Origin: Chaetorhynchus papuensis
Taxonomy: Eukaryota > Chordata > Aves > Passeriformes > Rhipiduridae
Assembly: GCA_013396525.1 (NCBI GenBank)
Contig: VWYX01000080.1
Location: forward strand, 921,893 to 985,892
Reading direction: 5' to 3'
Length of the DNA stretch: 64,000 nucleotides
Shown here: positions 1 to 12,118 of the stretch, one piece after another
How the letters are laid out: the number at the start of each line of letters is the position of its first letter
Position numbering within the stretch: position 1 is the stretch's first letter
The notes under the pieces: generated by a model
The model's input: only the letters and a program-made list of their open reading frames with translations
Databases searched by the model: none
Told to the model about the DNA's origin: nothing
Position numbers and translations under genes: made by a program

Positions 1-1205
1 TTTGAATTCTATGAATATTATTAATATATATAGCAGAAAAATCTAACACATGTAAGAGGATTTTTATGAATGAGTTGAAGATGAAATCAACTTTTGCTCT
101 AAAGTAAGCAGTTTTTTGTTTTATACTTGCCACTAAAAAGAAAACAAAATAAATTAGATAAATATATTGGATAATCTTAATTAATGTTGTAAAATAAGTA
201 TATGCTAAAAATCTCTATACAAATAATAATTGCAGTAAACATGGTTTATTGGTTATAAAAGAAAGTGTCTGTTAAGCTTGTTGAATCACCTATTTTAGAA
301 TATATGTAGAGAACAGCAGAGGTAATTGGAAATTAATTTATTAAATGGTATCTGTTTAAGCTATCTTCTCACTTGAAAATGCAGAGGGACAGATGAAATG
401 TTCAGATGATGCAAGTCACAAAAGCCACCTGCTGAGGTGTAAGGATCCTTAAAAAAATACTTTGGATCGAGCTTCAGGAATAGGCAGCACGTATATTAAG
501 TTCTCCATCTGGAGGATGTGATCAAAATGGGTCTATCAGAAAAAAAGAGCTTCAACCTCTAAGTGCTTTCACTGTGGTCACAGCTGGAAGCTGGGCTGTG
601 GTTTTGTAGGCCAAGCTTTTACACTTATTGCTGATAACTATTAGAGGTATGTGGAGTGCTGACAGATTCTTTTCAGGCACTGACCTAGATTTAGCCTGAT
701 TCAGTTCAAAGGCCTTTTTTTAGGGAGAAAACCCTGTCCTTCCTTATATTCTGTCTAATTTATGCAACTTGTTTAGTCTAGAAGACTCTACAGCCTGTAG
801 TACACAAAGACAATTCAAAGTGTCAAGGGAAGACACTAAATATGAACATACCCCAGTTTTATCATCTCTATATCTGACAGCAACAAAGATTATTGCAGAG
901 CATTATAAAATCATGATTCCCGTGAGCTGTTCCCAAAGGACAGGCATCAATCAACGTTTCAATCTCATTATGGATTGGAGAGCTTTTATCTCCTTTGACA
1001 AGTTCAAGTTCAGCAGGATGACTTTGACCTTCTCAGAGCACCTCTAAATTCACAGGAATTTGTATCTTTGCCATGGGCACATATTCACATATATAAGCAG
1101 AGCAGATTATAGACATTTTCTACTGTATTCACCATGGGCTTAGATTTCACTTTTCCACTCCTTATAAAATTCCTTTTCACATGAAGAGAAGCCAGTACTC
1201 TCATC
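1..1205. other. AT-rich non-coding DNA
   Basis: No gene, RNA or recognisable repeat is seen. The plus-strand open run near 769-1047 starts at a TTG, has no family resemblance and is within chance length. Confidence 0.6.
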
Positions 1206-1269
1206 TTAATAATTATCCATTAAAAGTTTACCTATCCTTAATAATTATCTATTAAAAGTTTACCTATCC
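1206..1269. repeat. 32-bp tandem duplication
   Basis: Two adjacent 32-bp units (1206-1237 and 1238-1269) differ at one position ('tatccat' versus 'tatctat'). The first few bases of a third unit follow ('ttaa'). This looks like a recent slippage-type duplication in AT-rich DNA and may be length-polymorphic. Confidence 0.9.
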
Positions 1270-1985
1270 TTAAAATATCAAGATTACATTCTAATGAGTA
1301 CCTTCCGAACTAAATCCTTACATCCTTAGCAAAAAATCCCCAAACCTGGGTTTTTCTTACAAAAAAGGGTGTGTTCAACCTCAGCTGACCTCAAAGATAG
1401 AAAATTGTCACTGGTTACACAGGGAGTTTGTGCCATTCTGTACATTCTGCTCTTTTCAAATTTATTAATACTTGTAATAACTTCTATGTTTTATTGTGTT
1501 AATGTTTAAACTCTCCAGGGTTCCTGTTTCTTGAATTCTGCTTGTGACACTGCCAATTTGTATAGTTTCTCTAAATGTTTTAATATAATTAAGTATAATA
1601 ATGTTTTAATATTTTTTAAAATAATTTTTCTAAATGTTTTTGGATCCAGTCCTTTCCAACTACAAGTAATGTAAACAGCATCTACATCTTCAACCAAATT
1701 AATTAATATGCAATACATTCTGACTTCTCAGATTGCCACCAAGGGCAAAAATACACAGTGAAAATGAGGGCAGAGGAATTACTGATGTGTAATTTGTAAA
1801 TATGTAACTGAAATGCTAAAACTAGTTGGTTTTCGTTTTCTTTTGTGGCCAGTAGTGAGCAAGACAGTTCAAAATACCTAAAGGTGGCTTCTCCTTTGAT
1901 TTTCTTGCTGAAGGTTGACTCTGTAGGGAACCTAAAAATGAGATTTGTCTGTCCAAATGCAGATATGAAGAGCTGTGCTGGTCGC

Positions 1986-2108
1986 TTGAGGCTCCTTTTC
2001 AAGGTCAGTGGGAAAAAGAGGGAGTAAATCTTCTTTAAACTGCATGTCTGTAACAGGTCTAATGAATCACTTTCTGCTTCCCCCACTGACCTTAAAAAGA
2101 AGCCTCAA
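1986..2108 (-). repeat. Inverted repeat, 27-bp arms, 69-nt loop (stem-loop candidate)
   Basis: The arm at 1986-2012 is the reverse complement of the arm at 2082-2108 at 25 of 27 positions. The loop is 2013-2081. On a plus-strand transcript the two exceptions are C-A mismatches. On a minus-strand transcript they become G-U wobble pairs, so the minus RNA could form an unbroken 27-bp stem. The overall size (123 bp) is larger than a typical animal pre-miRNA, and the loop is long. No similarity continues outside the arms, so it does not look like the ends of a larger transposon. Expression is unknown. Confidence 0.6.
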
Positions 2109-5033
2109 ATTACTTTCTTAAGTGCATATGCCTTCAGCTTATGTTGTAAATGCCAGAAGTTGGTGAGATGAACTCCACACTAACCTCCTAATTTAGATTA
2201 TTAAATTTAGGTGGCAACTTCATGCATAGCTCCAGGCTATCCAGTAATTAAACTTTCTTTTCAACTATTGAAAAGTGTATTATTTTGTTACCTCCCAGTT
2301 CATGTTTCAGGCAGCAAGAAGAATTTAGCAGATACATTTGACCCCAAAACTCTCCCCACCTTCTCCTTCCAGGCCTGTAGCTCCCACTCCATATCCACAT
2401 CAGACAGACATCCAGATTCATATAGTAGAAGTCTTTAATTTGCGATGTCATGTGGGCAGAGCCACCTCCTCTTGTGAGGCCCCTCTGACCCCAGCCCTCA
2501 GCAGGACCATTGGTTCCTTCTGAACAGTTGGCTCTGGGATACTGGACAAATTTTTGGATGCAACAGGAAAATTCTAGTTCATAAAAGGTGTGTAACTATT
2601 ACAATTACACATTGCTTTGCCTGGAAACAAGGGAGATCCTTGGAGACCTTTGGCTGAGATGGCTGCCAGAGAGTTGTTCACAGTAATTGATGAAATTGAC
2701 AGGACACTGGTGGTGGTGAATAAAATAGGAACAGAAGCACAGAGGTGTCTGACCTGGGCATTAGGAGAGAATGTGTTATCCTTTCCTTGTAGAGTTCCGT
2801 CTCAGCTCAGAATCGCTTAATTTTGGCTTGAATCTCCTTCCAGTGCATAGCTGGGACAGCAGCAAACTGAACAAAATGAAATCAAAGTTTGAATAAATGC
2901 AAACTATATATTTTTCTTACATACTTATAGTAATATACTTCTAACATTTCAAAGAATTTTTACAAATAAGAGGTCACTGTTTATCAATACAACTTATGGT
3001 AGCTCCTGTTCGGCAATAATTATCAACAAACTCTTCACTGATTTTTAAATTTTTTTTCTTTTTTCAGCTATTAATAAAGCTCTACAAATCATGAGAACAT
3101 TTTCTTGGTAATAGAACTGCCTCTTAAAAAACAAGACTGTACTCAAAATATATACATATGACTCTTAAATCATCAATGTTTCTAAAATAATGTGAGCTTT
3201 TGCCCAATTAGGATTTTACATAAGCAAATGACACACAATTAAAATATTGGCAATTACAAACAAACTCTTCATCTGTCTGAAGGAAACGTGTTTCCTGCAG
3301 CAGCTGGCAGCACACTTAGAATCAAGACACACTCGTTGTGTCTGTGAAAGGGGAAAATGAAAGAGTGACTTGTGCTGCTGCTCCTCCACTGCCATCATAC
3401 CAGAGCTCTCTGAGCAGGGAGAGCACAATCCATGCGTGTATCAGGGGTAATTTTTGGGGCTGTATCTTGTAGCTGTACCGGCAATGAAAACTCCATGGAG
3501 CAGTGGCAGCAAAGCACTTCCAGAGAGGAGCAGGAAGGGCTGCAAAACTGAAGCTGCTCTGCATACCAAGCTCCCACCCAGTAATAACCCACATCTCATT
3601 GACAGGGGTAAGTCAAACTGTTCGCTTCTTTCACTGAATAAGAATTGTTCTGCCAGGACGATGGGAGAATTGGAGTCATTTTAAGGACTGGAAGTTTTAA
3701 AACTGTTTGTGAATGCAGTGAGAAATTGCAGCTGTTGCTTTGGACCACATCTTTTAAAGAGCTAGTAGGGTTGCTTCTGCAGGAATATAAGCAGCTCAGA
3801 AAATGCCTTTCTGGTTCAAGACATAGAAAGAGGGTAAGGGTGATGAACATGCCACAGGGCTGTAGAGATACAACGTGCCTTAAGTAGCTGAAGGACTTGA
3901 GGTGCAGGTCTTAATTTGGGGAAGGAGAGCAGAGATGTACGGTAGAAATAAAGGGAATTATCAATCACCATGGACTACAGAGGGGAAACACTGACCTTGG
4001 AGGAAAATGGTTAAAGAGATAGAAGATCATATGCAGGGATGGTGGATTAACAGGCAGAGTTTGCACTAGGTTTAGAGGATATGTATATAGTTGTGTACAT
4101 ACACAGATATATTTATGTACATACATGTATATTTTTTTTTTAAGTTTTCAATAGAGTATAATTTCCCTTTACTACAGTTGTCAATAGTTGTTAGAACCAT
4201 TCAGCAACATGAATATACCCTACTGTGTGTGATAAATAAGTCGTACTTACATTCAGGCTTATTTATCCCACAAGTCAAACATGGTATCACCAGCCTCCTT
4301 TTCAATTACTACCCCTACTGAAAGACACTGCCTGATTTACAGAGCACTACAGCAAATGTAAGATTACACAGACTTGATAATGAGCTGTAAGCACCCGTGA
4401 AAATGAGGCCAGCTTATACTTGGGTATTGCACAACCCAGAGCTAATGAAGCAGCCACGCTGCTGAACACCTCCTGTATAAAACATTCATAATGAAAAGTA
4501 CATACTGCAGTGTGGGGGCTGGTGCTTTGAGAGTTTGTTGGTTGTTTTAGTCACCTACTTTTCCTCGAGCTTTGCAATATCAGTGAGAACAGAAAGATGG
4601 CAAAAGACAATGACTTTGATTTTTTGCTGACTGTAAGCCTGAAACTGTTTTATTTTATATAGTCTTTAAGCTATCATTATATTTGAATACCAAAACATTG
4701 GTGCAATTAGCTAAAACACAAATCATGAAGATAGAAAAAATTCTAAATACAGACAAAATAAACCTAAATATAAAACAAAATATGTCTGACAAGAAAGCTA
4801 GGTTCTTTCTAGGTTTTAAGGGTTTTATTTTGGTTTTTAATGCTGAAAAAAGTTCATATATATTTTACAAATTTCATTACTACACGTGTCATAATGAAGT
4901 CTGTTCTTCTTACTTCTGAAGTCAGCATGTGGCTTTTATTGTGGACCTTGCTAACCTGCCATTTCATCCTGCTTAAATTCCTGTAGGGCTTGCACAGCTT
5001 CAGCACAACTTTCTCTTTGCATACATTTTTAAA
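2109..5033. other. Non-coding DNA, mixed composition
   Basis: The segment 2320-2860 and the segment 3290-3560 are somewhat GC-richer than the flanks. Short open frames there show no recognisable domains and overlap on both strands. A 10-base T run sits at 4132-4141 beside a TA/GT-rich stretch (4081-4131). No transposon was recognised. Confidence 0.5.
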
Positions 5034-5095
5034 ACTAACATCTTAGTACTTAGTACTTAAGACTAACAACTTAGTACTTCAGTACTTAGTACTGA
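5034..5095. repeat. Imperfect tandem repeat with five AGTACT sites
   Basis: The palindromic hexamer AGTACT occurs at 5045, 5052, 5073, 5081 and 5088. It sits within an imperfect duplication of an 'actaacatcttagtact'-like unit (5034 and again at about 5062). Because the repeated motif is itself self-complementary, the region is both a direct and an inverted repeat. No function is evident. Confidence 0.8.
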
Positions 5096-6126
5096 AAATA
5101 CTGCTTTGACCAACATTCAGCCCTACTGTAAAATGTCTGAATTCTTCTGAAGTTCATGAAGTTTAGACTATACTCTGGCTAAACTTGTCCCCTTGTTCTT
5201 ATAGAAACAAAGGTGATTTTGGTAGCAAACCTGTTAGAAACTTTTCAGAGCTTAGAGTTCCAGTTCAGTGTTTGAAGGTTTTATTCTTCATGACATGCTT
5301 GTTGATCAATATTGAAAAACTACAATTTTAGAGTAAAAATTCCCAAATATTCTGTAATGATAGCATTTGAGGGACAAGAATATTTTTTGCAAAATCTAAT
5401 GCAAAGCTGCTTGCAAGTTCCTTGAGAAGTGCAGCAAGGGATTTAAAAATGCAGTTGCAGTCCATAAATGCCCAGGAGAACTTATGGTGAGAAATTATTA
5501 GAGAATATTCCTGTAATGTAATGACCTCCCTGAAACTGGCCATGAATGTATTAACAGCTGTACCTCCTCTTCACTAAATTCAAACCATTACAAAGCATTG
5601 ATAGATTAAAGTGTTAGAAAGTAATTAAACCATAATTGCACAGTGAAAAATAACCATTAGAATGGTGAAGAAAAGAACAAACTTACCAGAATGTTAATGT
5701 TTTGTTTTTTAAATACAACATAGCAATGTAATCCACTGCACTGCAACATCTTTTCTGGCACCAATGGGAATTTACAGAAAATTTCAATTAACAATTTTCT
5801 TGTTCAACACTGTCAATTAAAACATGAGATATACATTTAAAAAGAAGTCTAAAACTGCAGAGCGTTGGAGTTTAGATAAAACTAATCTCCATCATTCATA
5901 TCAACATCTTTACATGTTACTTTATGTAAATCAGGCTGTTTTTACATCCTCAAAAAAGCAAAAAATTAGACAGGACTTCGAGCCTAATTAATTGCAACAA
6001 AGGACCTAATTATGAAAAGAGTTGAGCATAACTCACAGGACCCTGAAAAGGGGCATTTTATCTGCACCCAGCTTCCAAAACATAGAAATGTGGTATAATC
6101 TAAATTGTGATTCCTTTGCAGTATCT

Positions 6127-6238
6127 GAGCAGCCTGGACAAGTGGAACGTGTCCCTGTCCATGGCAAGGGGTTTGGAACCAGATGACCTTTAAGGTCCCT
6201 TCCAACCCAAGCCATTCTGATTCTATTATTCTATTATC
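6127..6238 (+). mobile_element. CR1 LINE fragment (terminal ~110 bp)
   Basis: This is the last ~110 bp of a plus-strand CR1 copy. Landmarks are 'gtgtccctgtccatggca' near 6149, 'cctttaaggtcccttccaac' near 6187 and a degenerate octamer tail, 'ttctattattctattatc', at about 6221-6238. The reading frames that cross this interval on the minus strand are antisense to the element and are not genes. Confidence 0.9.
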
Positions 6239-6936
6239 TGTAGAAAAATATGCCTGAATCAGAACAGAATCTTTCTGGTTTAGAAGATTATCTAGACTTG
6301 TGTTTCTCTTCTGAGGAAACCTTGGTCTTCTGATTAACCTCAAAGAGGTGTCAGAATCCAACACTTGCCCTTCATCAAAAATGACCCAATTGCATTACAT
6401 ATTTTTAAACTGAGGATTACCTGTACAGAAAAGATCAGGCTGAAATGTTTTAATTGCATTAATTATCTTAAGTAATTCATTAAAATGTCACAACACTGAG
6501 GGATGGTGCTCTCCAGAGTTCATGCATATATGATCTTGGTTGCTTAAATGTTTATTTTGTATCATCCACAATCATTTTACTCAGACAAAATGCTTCTCTG
6601 TGTATGTAAAGAGAATAATGAAAAATTTGTTCTTTCAGGCCATGCAAAATGTGAAAAACTTGTGCACAGAAAGCATTTTTTTTTTCTGTTTTATTTTCAT
6701 TACTTTGGAAATAAAAATCTCCTAAATAACTCACTGAGAAGCCATGGACTATGTAATAGTGTAATCTCTCCCTCTGTTTTATACTTATCAATACTCATAG
6801 AGAATGTGTTTTAATTGGTTATTCAGTGCTCCAATAATTATCTCAGAACTAGAGCTTGTTTGTGTTTTAGTTTAAGCTTTAGAAGACAAAAGGGAAAAAA
6901 AAAGTGGCTTCTTGATTTCCTGGTCTCACATAAAAT

Positions 6937-6984
6937 GTAAGACATAAACTATGTAAAGTAAGACATAAACATATGTTAAGTAAG
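6937..6984. repeat. 21-bp tandem repeat, two units and a remnant
   Basis: Units at 6937-6957 and 6958-6978 both begin 'gtaagacataaac'. A partial third unit ('agtaag') follows. The second halves of the units differ slightly ('tatgtaaa' versus 'atatgtta'). It is a simple local duplication. Confidence 0.7.
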
Positions 6985-7203
6985 TTGAAGCCCAGTAGTA
7001 TGTTTTGATAGTGCTGACTTAGATACAAAGGTCACCAGGCACCAGAGACACTGAAGCATTGTGAGGATTTGATATTTTCAGTCAAAATATGACATGAATA
7101 TATAATGCGTAACTATTTTTCTGAGAAATATTTTGGAAAATACCATTAGCCTAGTAGATAAAAGCATAAGAATATTCAAAGACTGGACAACACTAAGCAC
7201 AAA

Positions 7204-7235
7204 ATTACTTATTTTCAATAGTCAAAATAAGTAAT
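7204..7235. repeat. Perfect hairpin, 12-bp arms
   Basis: The arm at 7204-7215 ('attacttatttt') and the arm at 7224-7235 ('aaaataagtaat') are exact reverse complements, separated by the 8-base loop 'caatagtc'. No T-run or gene end beside it would suggest a terminator role, and bacterial-type terminators are not expected in this genome. It could extrude as a small cruciform. Confidence 0.7.
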
Positions 7236-9946
7236 AGTTAGCTCCTTAAAAATTCATGGTTTAGGGTTCACATTCAAGATATATTATGTAGAAATTATTA
7301 TGTATTACATAGAAATTAATATGTTGAATGTGGAGCCATTGAAATGCAGAAGAGAGAGGAGAAACAAATGTGAAGGCATGGAAAGGCTCTGATGCTGAAT
7401 CAGAAGGCTGAGAGAGAGTTCAGAATATTTACCCCATGAGTTTTCCACAGAACTTAAGAAAATATGGGTAGGGAAAGGAACACTTCAGGAATTTCTTCAC
7501 TGTCTTCAGAGCAGAATATAATTCTGTGTATGGGAGATAAAGGGAAGGACTGAGAAAAAGCTAAAGAAGAAAGTGGAAAAATGCCAAGCTCACAGCTGTG
7601 GTATTTCATTGCAAATCAATGATTAATTCCTTATAATACATCTTGAAGACACAAAGATGTGATTGAGACTTTCAGTTTCCTAGACTTACACTCTTTGCAC
7701 TCAGCAAAAATAAAGGATAATTATTTAATGGGCATATTTTCAGAAAAACCAACATCAATTTTAGATCCTTTGCACCAAGGATTTAACTCGTGCTGTCCAG
7801 TCATGTAAAAGGCCTGTTAAAGCATAATATCATTGTCCAGAAACAAGCCCACAGATGACCAAAACCATATCTGCGGGATTCAAAGCAGGTAGAAAAATTA
7901 ATCTGAGCAGTCTTTGATTTTCCATTGCTTCACAAACCCTACTAGAACAATTTTGATGTTAAGAAATTAAGACTTTATTATATCCTTTCTATAGTTACAA
8001 AGCTGTATTTCCACTGTTATGTATAAAAATACATAAATACTGGTATGTGAGCACGTATAAACCAATCATACTTAATGAATTTTAAGACAGAGTACATTAC
8101 TTTTGTGTTTCAGGGTTTTTGCTTTTATTTTTACTATAAATGTAAATCCCAAAATTAATTTCATTTGAAAATTCTTGGCATAACTTGAAACAGTGATAGT
8201 CTATTTCACATCAGCATTTCTTATGTTTTTAAAGCAGAAGTCTGCAAATAAGTAAAGTTCCCACCTCTTTCACTTCTCTAACTCTCCTCCAAAGTCAGAC
8301 CAAAGACTGACCCATCTTTATGTGTGAGTCATACTGTAAGCAGTTCTCTGACTCCCCAGTGGATCTTTCCATACTTTTAGAGAAGATGGGCAATGCAAGA
8401 GAGGATTTATTTCATCACAGAATGATGTGGAACACAATGACTGCACAAATTTATGATCATCTGTGAAGAGAGATAGCACTGTTGGGACCAGCATCACCAG
8501 TTATGTGACAAAATGCCTAGTCTGGATAGGTTTGGGCTTTTTAAAAATAAATACTACATAAACATTAACCTATATAATGTAGATCCCTGTATTTCTAATA
8601 TCTGGTTATAAATATATGTGAAATAAGTAAGCAGTTCAGCACACCTAAATTTGCTTTAATAATTATTCATCCATGTTATTGAAATCCTAGAAATTTTACA
8701 TCATCATTGAACTACAAAGAGAGCAGAATTTTTCCTAGATGGTGCAAAAAAACCCATAACTGATTAAAAAAACTTCTAGTAGAACTAAAGAGAGTGTCAG
8801 ATGACACTACACATGCAACTTTTATCTCTAAAAGCAGAAGAGACTCTTGCCTTGCAATAACAGAAGGATGGAACTGGAAGAAACCAGAGCAGCTAGTCAA
8901 AAATAGGTGAATTTTTTGCTATACATGATCTTTAATTCATAGGGGTAGTACATATTTGATGATGAAAAAACATAGTAACTAATGTAAATAATGCTAGAAT
9001 AAAATCTCATTCAATTTTATAGGTAAGTCAATATATTAATATTATTAGTGTGATTCTAGGCAATATAAGCAAGTCTAAGCCTCTCAGAAAACAAGGATCT
9101 ATGTTACTTGTTAAAAATTATATTTTTATTATGCAGGGAAATTATTTAGAAAGTTGCTTTATTTCAGAATAAAAGCAGATCCCAAGTTTCGGAAAACAAT
9201 AAGCGTTGGTTTGTTGCCATCTTAAGTCATCCTACCCTGTCAAAATTGTTAACATAAAGAACAAAACAAATCACTGAGCATTTGAGGTTTTTATCATTCA
9301 AATGTGCACTTGGTATAGTTGGGGTGAGCTATTTTTGGTTTTATTGCATTTCTGCTACCACAGTTACTGAGGACCATTGCCTCAAAGTGCTCCAATCAAT
9401 ACACACCATACACTCAGTCAGGCCCAGAGTACCATGTGGCCACCCTGCATCTAACTCACCTTTTGGACTTGGAGTGCACTAATTATCCTTTGCTTTATAA
9501 AGCAAAGTGCTGCTTTGGTTGGATTGCAAACTGTCTGCTGGAAAACTGGGAAAGCTCCTGCCAGGGGATCTAGAGTAGCTGGTTACATATATGTGAGATA
9601 AAGGAAAGAAGAAAAGTAAGAATTCTGGCTTAACTAGAAGGAACTTACCACCTATGAATGGGGTAGGAGGTTAGGAGAATGACTAATATGAATTTAATTC
9701 TCAGAGCTGAGTAGTAAGGGAGATAAAGGGAAATAATTGAACTAGCAGCTCAAAAGCCAATACCAACAAAATGCTAAGTTTTAACTCGGAGATAATCGGG
9801 TTACTTTAAACATGTGGAAGGTTCAGTGATCTTATCAGTTCATTTTACTGCTGTCTCTAATATGTGGGAAAAATACTTTGATTAAGATGATTTTGACGTT
9901 TGTGTGGGAATTGTCTTGGGTATTAAGTAACTCTCCATTCAGTAGT

Positions 9947-9970
9947 ACTGTTACTGTTACTGTTACTGGT
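9947..9970. repeat. Hexanucleotide repeat (ACTGTT)3 plus one variant unit
   Basis: Three exact ACTGTT units are followed by ACTGGT. It is a short microsatellite and would be length-variable only weakly at this copy number. Confidence 0.85.
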
Positions 9971-10385
9971 ACCCTGAATGTACTGATAACCATCAGCAGT
10001 TGAGGGCTTAGAATAGACGAGCATTGCAAATGACAGCATTGCAGTTTTACTCAGAAAAAAAAAGGCTGAATAGAGTTTGCAAAAGGATTACTTACCTCTG
10101 ACAAACATTAGCTAACGTTTCATTTCATTCATCTAGAGTGGGCCTTTTGATATAGAAAACTCTTAAGAAGATATTGAAGATTAATAAAACTTACGGCACA
10201 CTGTTACAGTTTCCTGTCAATTCAACACAGTCCTATCAGAAGTCTTGTGGCGTAATACTGATCTCAAATAAAGACTTTTTGACCTGCCAAAGAAAGCCAG
10301 AAAAAAATCTTTTTCAGAAAAAAAATCTGAAAATCACCAATGCTATTAAAATGATAGGTATTATAAAAAAAATTACTTATCTATA

Positions 10386-10401
10386 AAATGAAATTTCATT
10401 T
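10386..10401. repeat. 16-bp perfect palindrome
   Basis: The sequence 'aaatgaaatttcattt' equals its own reverse complement. It lies in AT-rich DNA where short palindromes arise easily, so no function is claimed. Confidence 0.6.
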
Positions 10402-11879
10402 CATTTTAACATTATTTACACTAGTTACTATGATTTTCCATTATCAAAAAGCAACAAATATATTTGGTAAAAACTCTGACCTTAGCTTAATGAAGATGAG
10501 AAATAAGATGACCAAATGTAATACATACTCAGAAAGAACAGTTTTTCCTCTCTTATGTGCTGTTTTACATAAAAGCAGGCTTTGAAGATTTCAGGTGGAG
10601 TACAGTCACATGGATACTTACTCCTCAAAGCAAAAATAAATTAAAATTGCAAAATTATTTTACAGTTACATAAAAGAGGTTTCACAACAACTCTGCGAAG
10701 TTGTCTTTAATGTTCCCACTAGGTATTACTCAGCAGCACACAACATTGGGCTTTGGTATTTAAAAAGGCAATGATTAAGTAATATCCTTTGTATTAACTA
10801 GCTTGCCAAAAGGTAGTTGTGCAACTGTTTCTTCTGGCCATAAAATTTGTATAGAAGTCCATATATTTTCACAATGATTGATTGGGGTGCCCTCTGTATG
10901 TAATGTAAATATAAAAGAAAGATTATCATCTCAGAAAGAGAATATACCAAAAAAAGCATTTTGAATTTAGTTGATATTGCAATCTATATGTAGAATTCTA
11001 AGTATTCAGTATTTTGACACATGCAAAATGAAATGGTAAAGGGAGTCAAAGTAATTCTTGAACAATAGAAAAGTTAAACAAAACTGTGAATGCTTCTGAT
11101 TTCAGTCATAAAATTGTAAATCATACTTTAGCTAATTTCCAGTAATTACTTCTGGCCTGTATAGAACCTTTCATGAGTTGTATTCTCAAATTCTAAGTAT
11201 GTGGAAGAATTTATTTTTGCACAAAATCTGTGCATTATTAAATCTGGAAGGTTTATTTTAAAAGTCAGAAACACATTCAAATTATTTTAAAAATTGAAGT
11301 TAACTTCCATGCAGCGTTTGTTTATCCTGTAAACAGAATTAGATGTTGCTTTAGAATGTCTCATAACTAAAAAAGCACAGACAGAAGGTGCATATTGATT
11401 TGGTTGACATTAACATGAAGACACTTTTGGATATTCTGTCTCATAAAACAATAAAAGCCAGGAGAAACTCCATCGGAGCCAAGGGATTCACAGTCTTGCA
11501 AAAGTGATTTGAAAAGAGAATATAGACCTCTTCGGCATCTTTCCAGATACAATTTTTACCCCGGCACTGCCTGTATTATTTTATTCTAGCCAGTGGCTCA
11601 ATGCATGTTATAGATTCAGAGATCCTTCTCTGTGCTTGCAATATATATTCACAAGATGCAGAAGAAAAAAAATAACAGCAGTGTAAGTACAGGAATAGCT
11701 GTTGCCTTTGGCAAAGTTTTCTATCATGTATCAGGCAGCTGCTCTTTAAGAATTTTAGTGCTTCCTTGTCTCAATTACAACTGCTTGCTCTCTTCTTCCT
11801 GTCTTCAATTGCCTTTATCCCGTTTTCACATTTGTTCTGGTGTCATGTCAATTCACTGGCATTGCAAAGTCACTCAGCT

Positions 11880-12118
11880 TACACTGGGCCTGTCTACATT
11901 CACATTTGAGTTTGGCTCAAGAGTGTGCTTTCGAAGAAAATCCCCTCTTCATGCTCTATGTATCATGCGTTGGTTCACACCACAGAGCAGCTGTGTTACG
12001 TACGAGAGACTTTCTGTATGAAACTGAACTGAAAGACGCCCTCCAAGAGCGCCCCTTCAGACTGGCCATTGCATCAACTGCTTCTCCCTGCACACCCACT
12101 CCTATTGGATTGCAATAA
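11880..12118. other. CpG-retaining patch open on both strands
   Basis: This part keeps several CpG dinucleotides ('acgtacgag' near 11999, 'gacgccc' near 12034, 'gagcgcccc' near 12048), which are scarce in the rest of the window. It is open on the plus strand (11840-12118) and on the minus strand (11956-12276). Neither translation resembles a family I know. A conserved non-coding element or transcript exon is possible. Confidence 0.25.

Larger units (their letters stand above)
6239..9946. other. AT-rich non-coding DNA
   Basis: Apart from the 21-bp tandem repeat and the hairpin listed separately, I see no gene, transposon or RNA. Open frames are under 90 codons, short of any recognisable domain, and often overlap each other on both strands (for example 6540-6814). 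Confidence 0.6.

Noticed and set aside
5984..6364. 126-codon minus-strand frame as a gene
   Set aside because: It runs antisense through a CR1 tail (6127-6238), which accounts for its apparent complexity.
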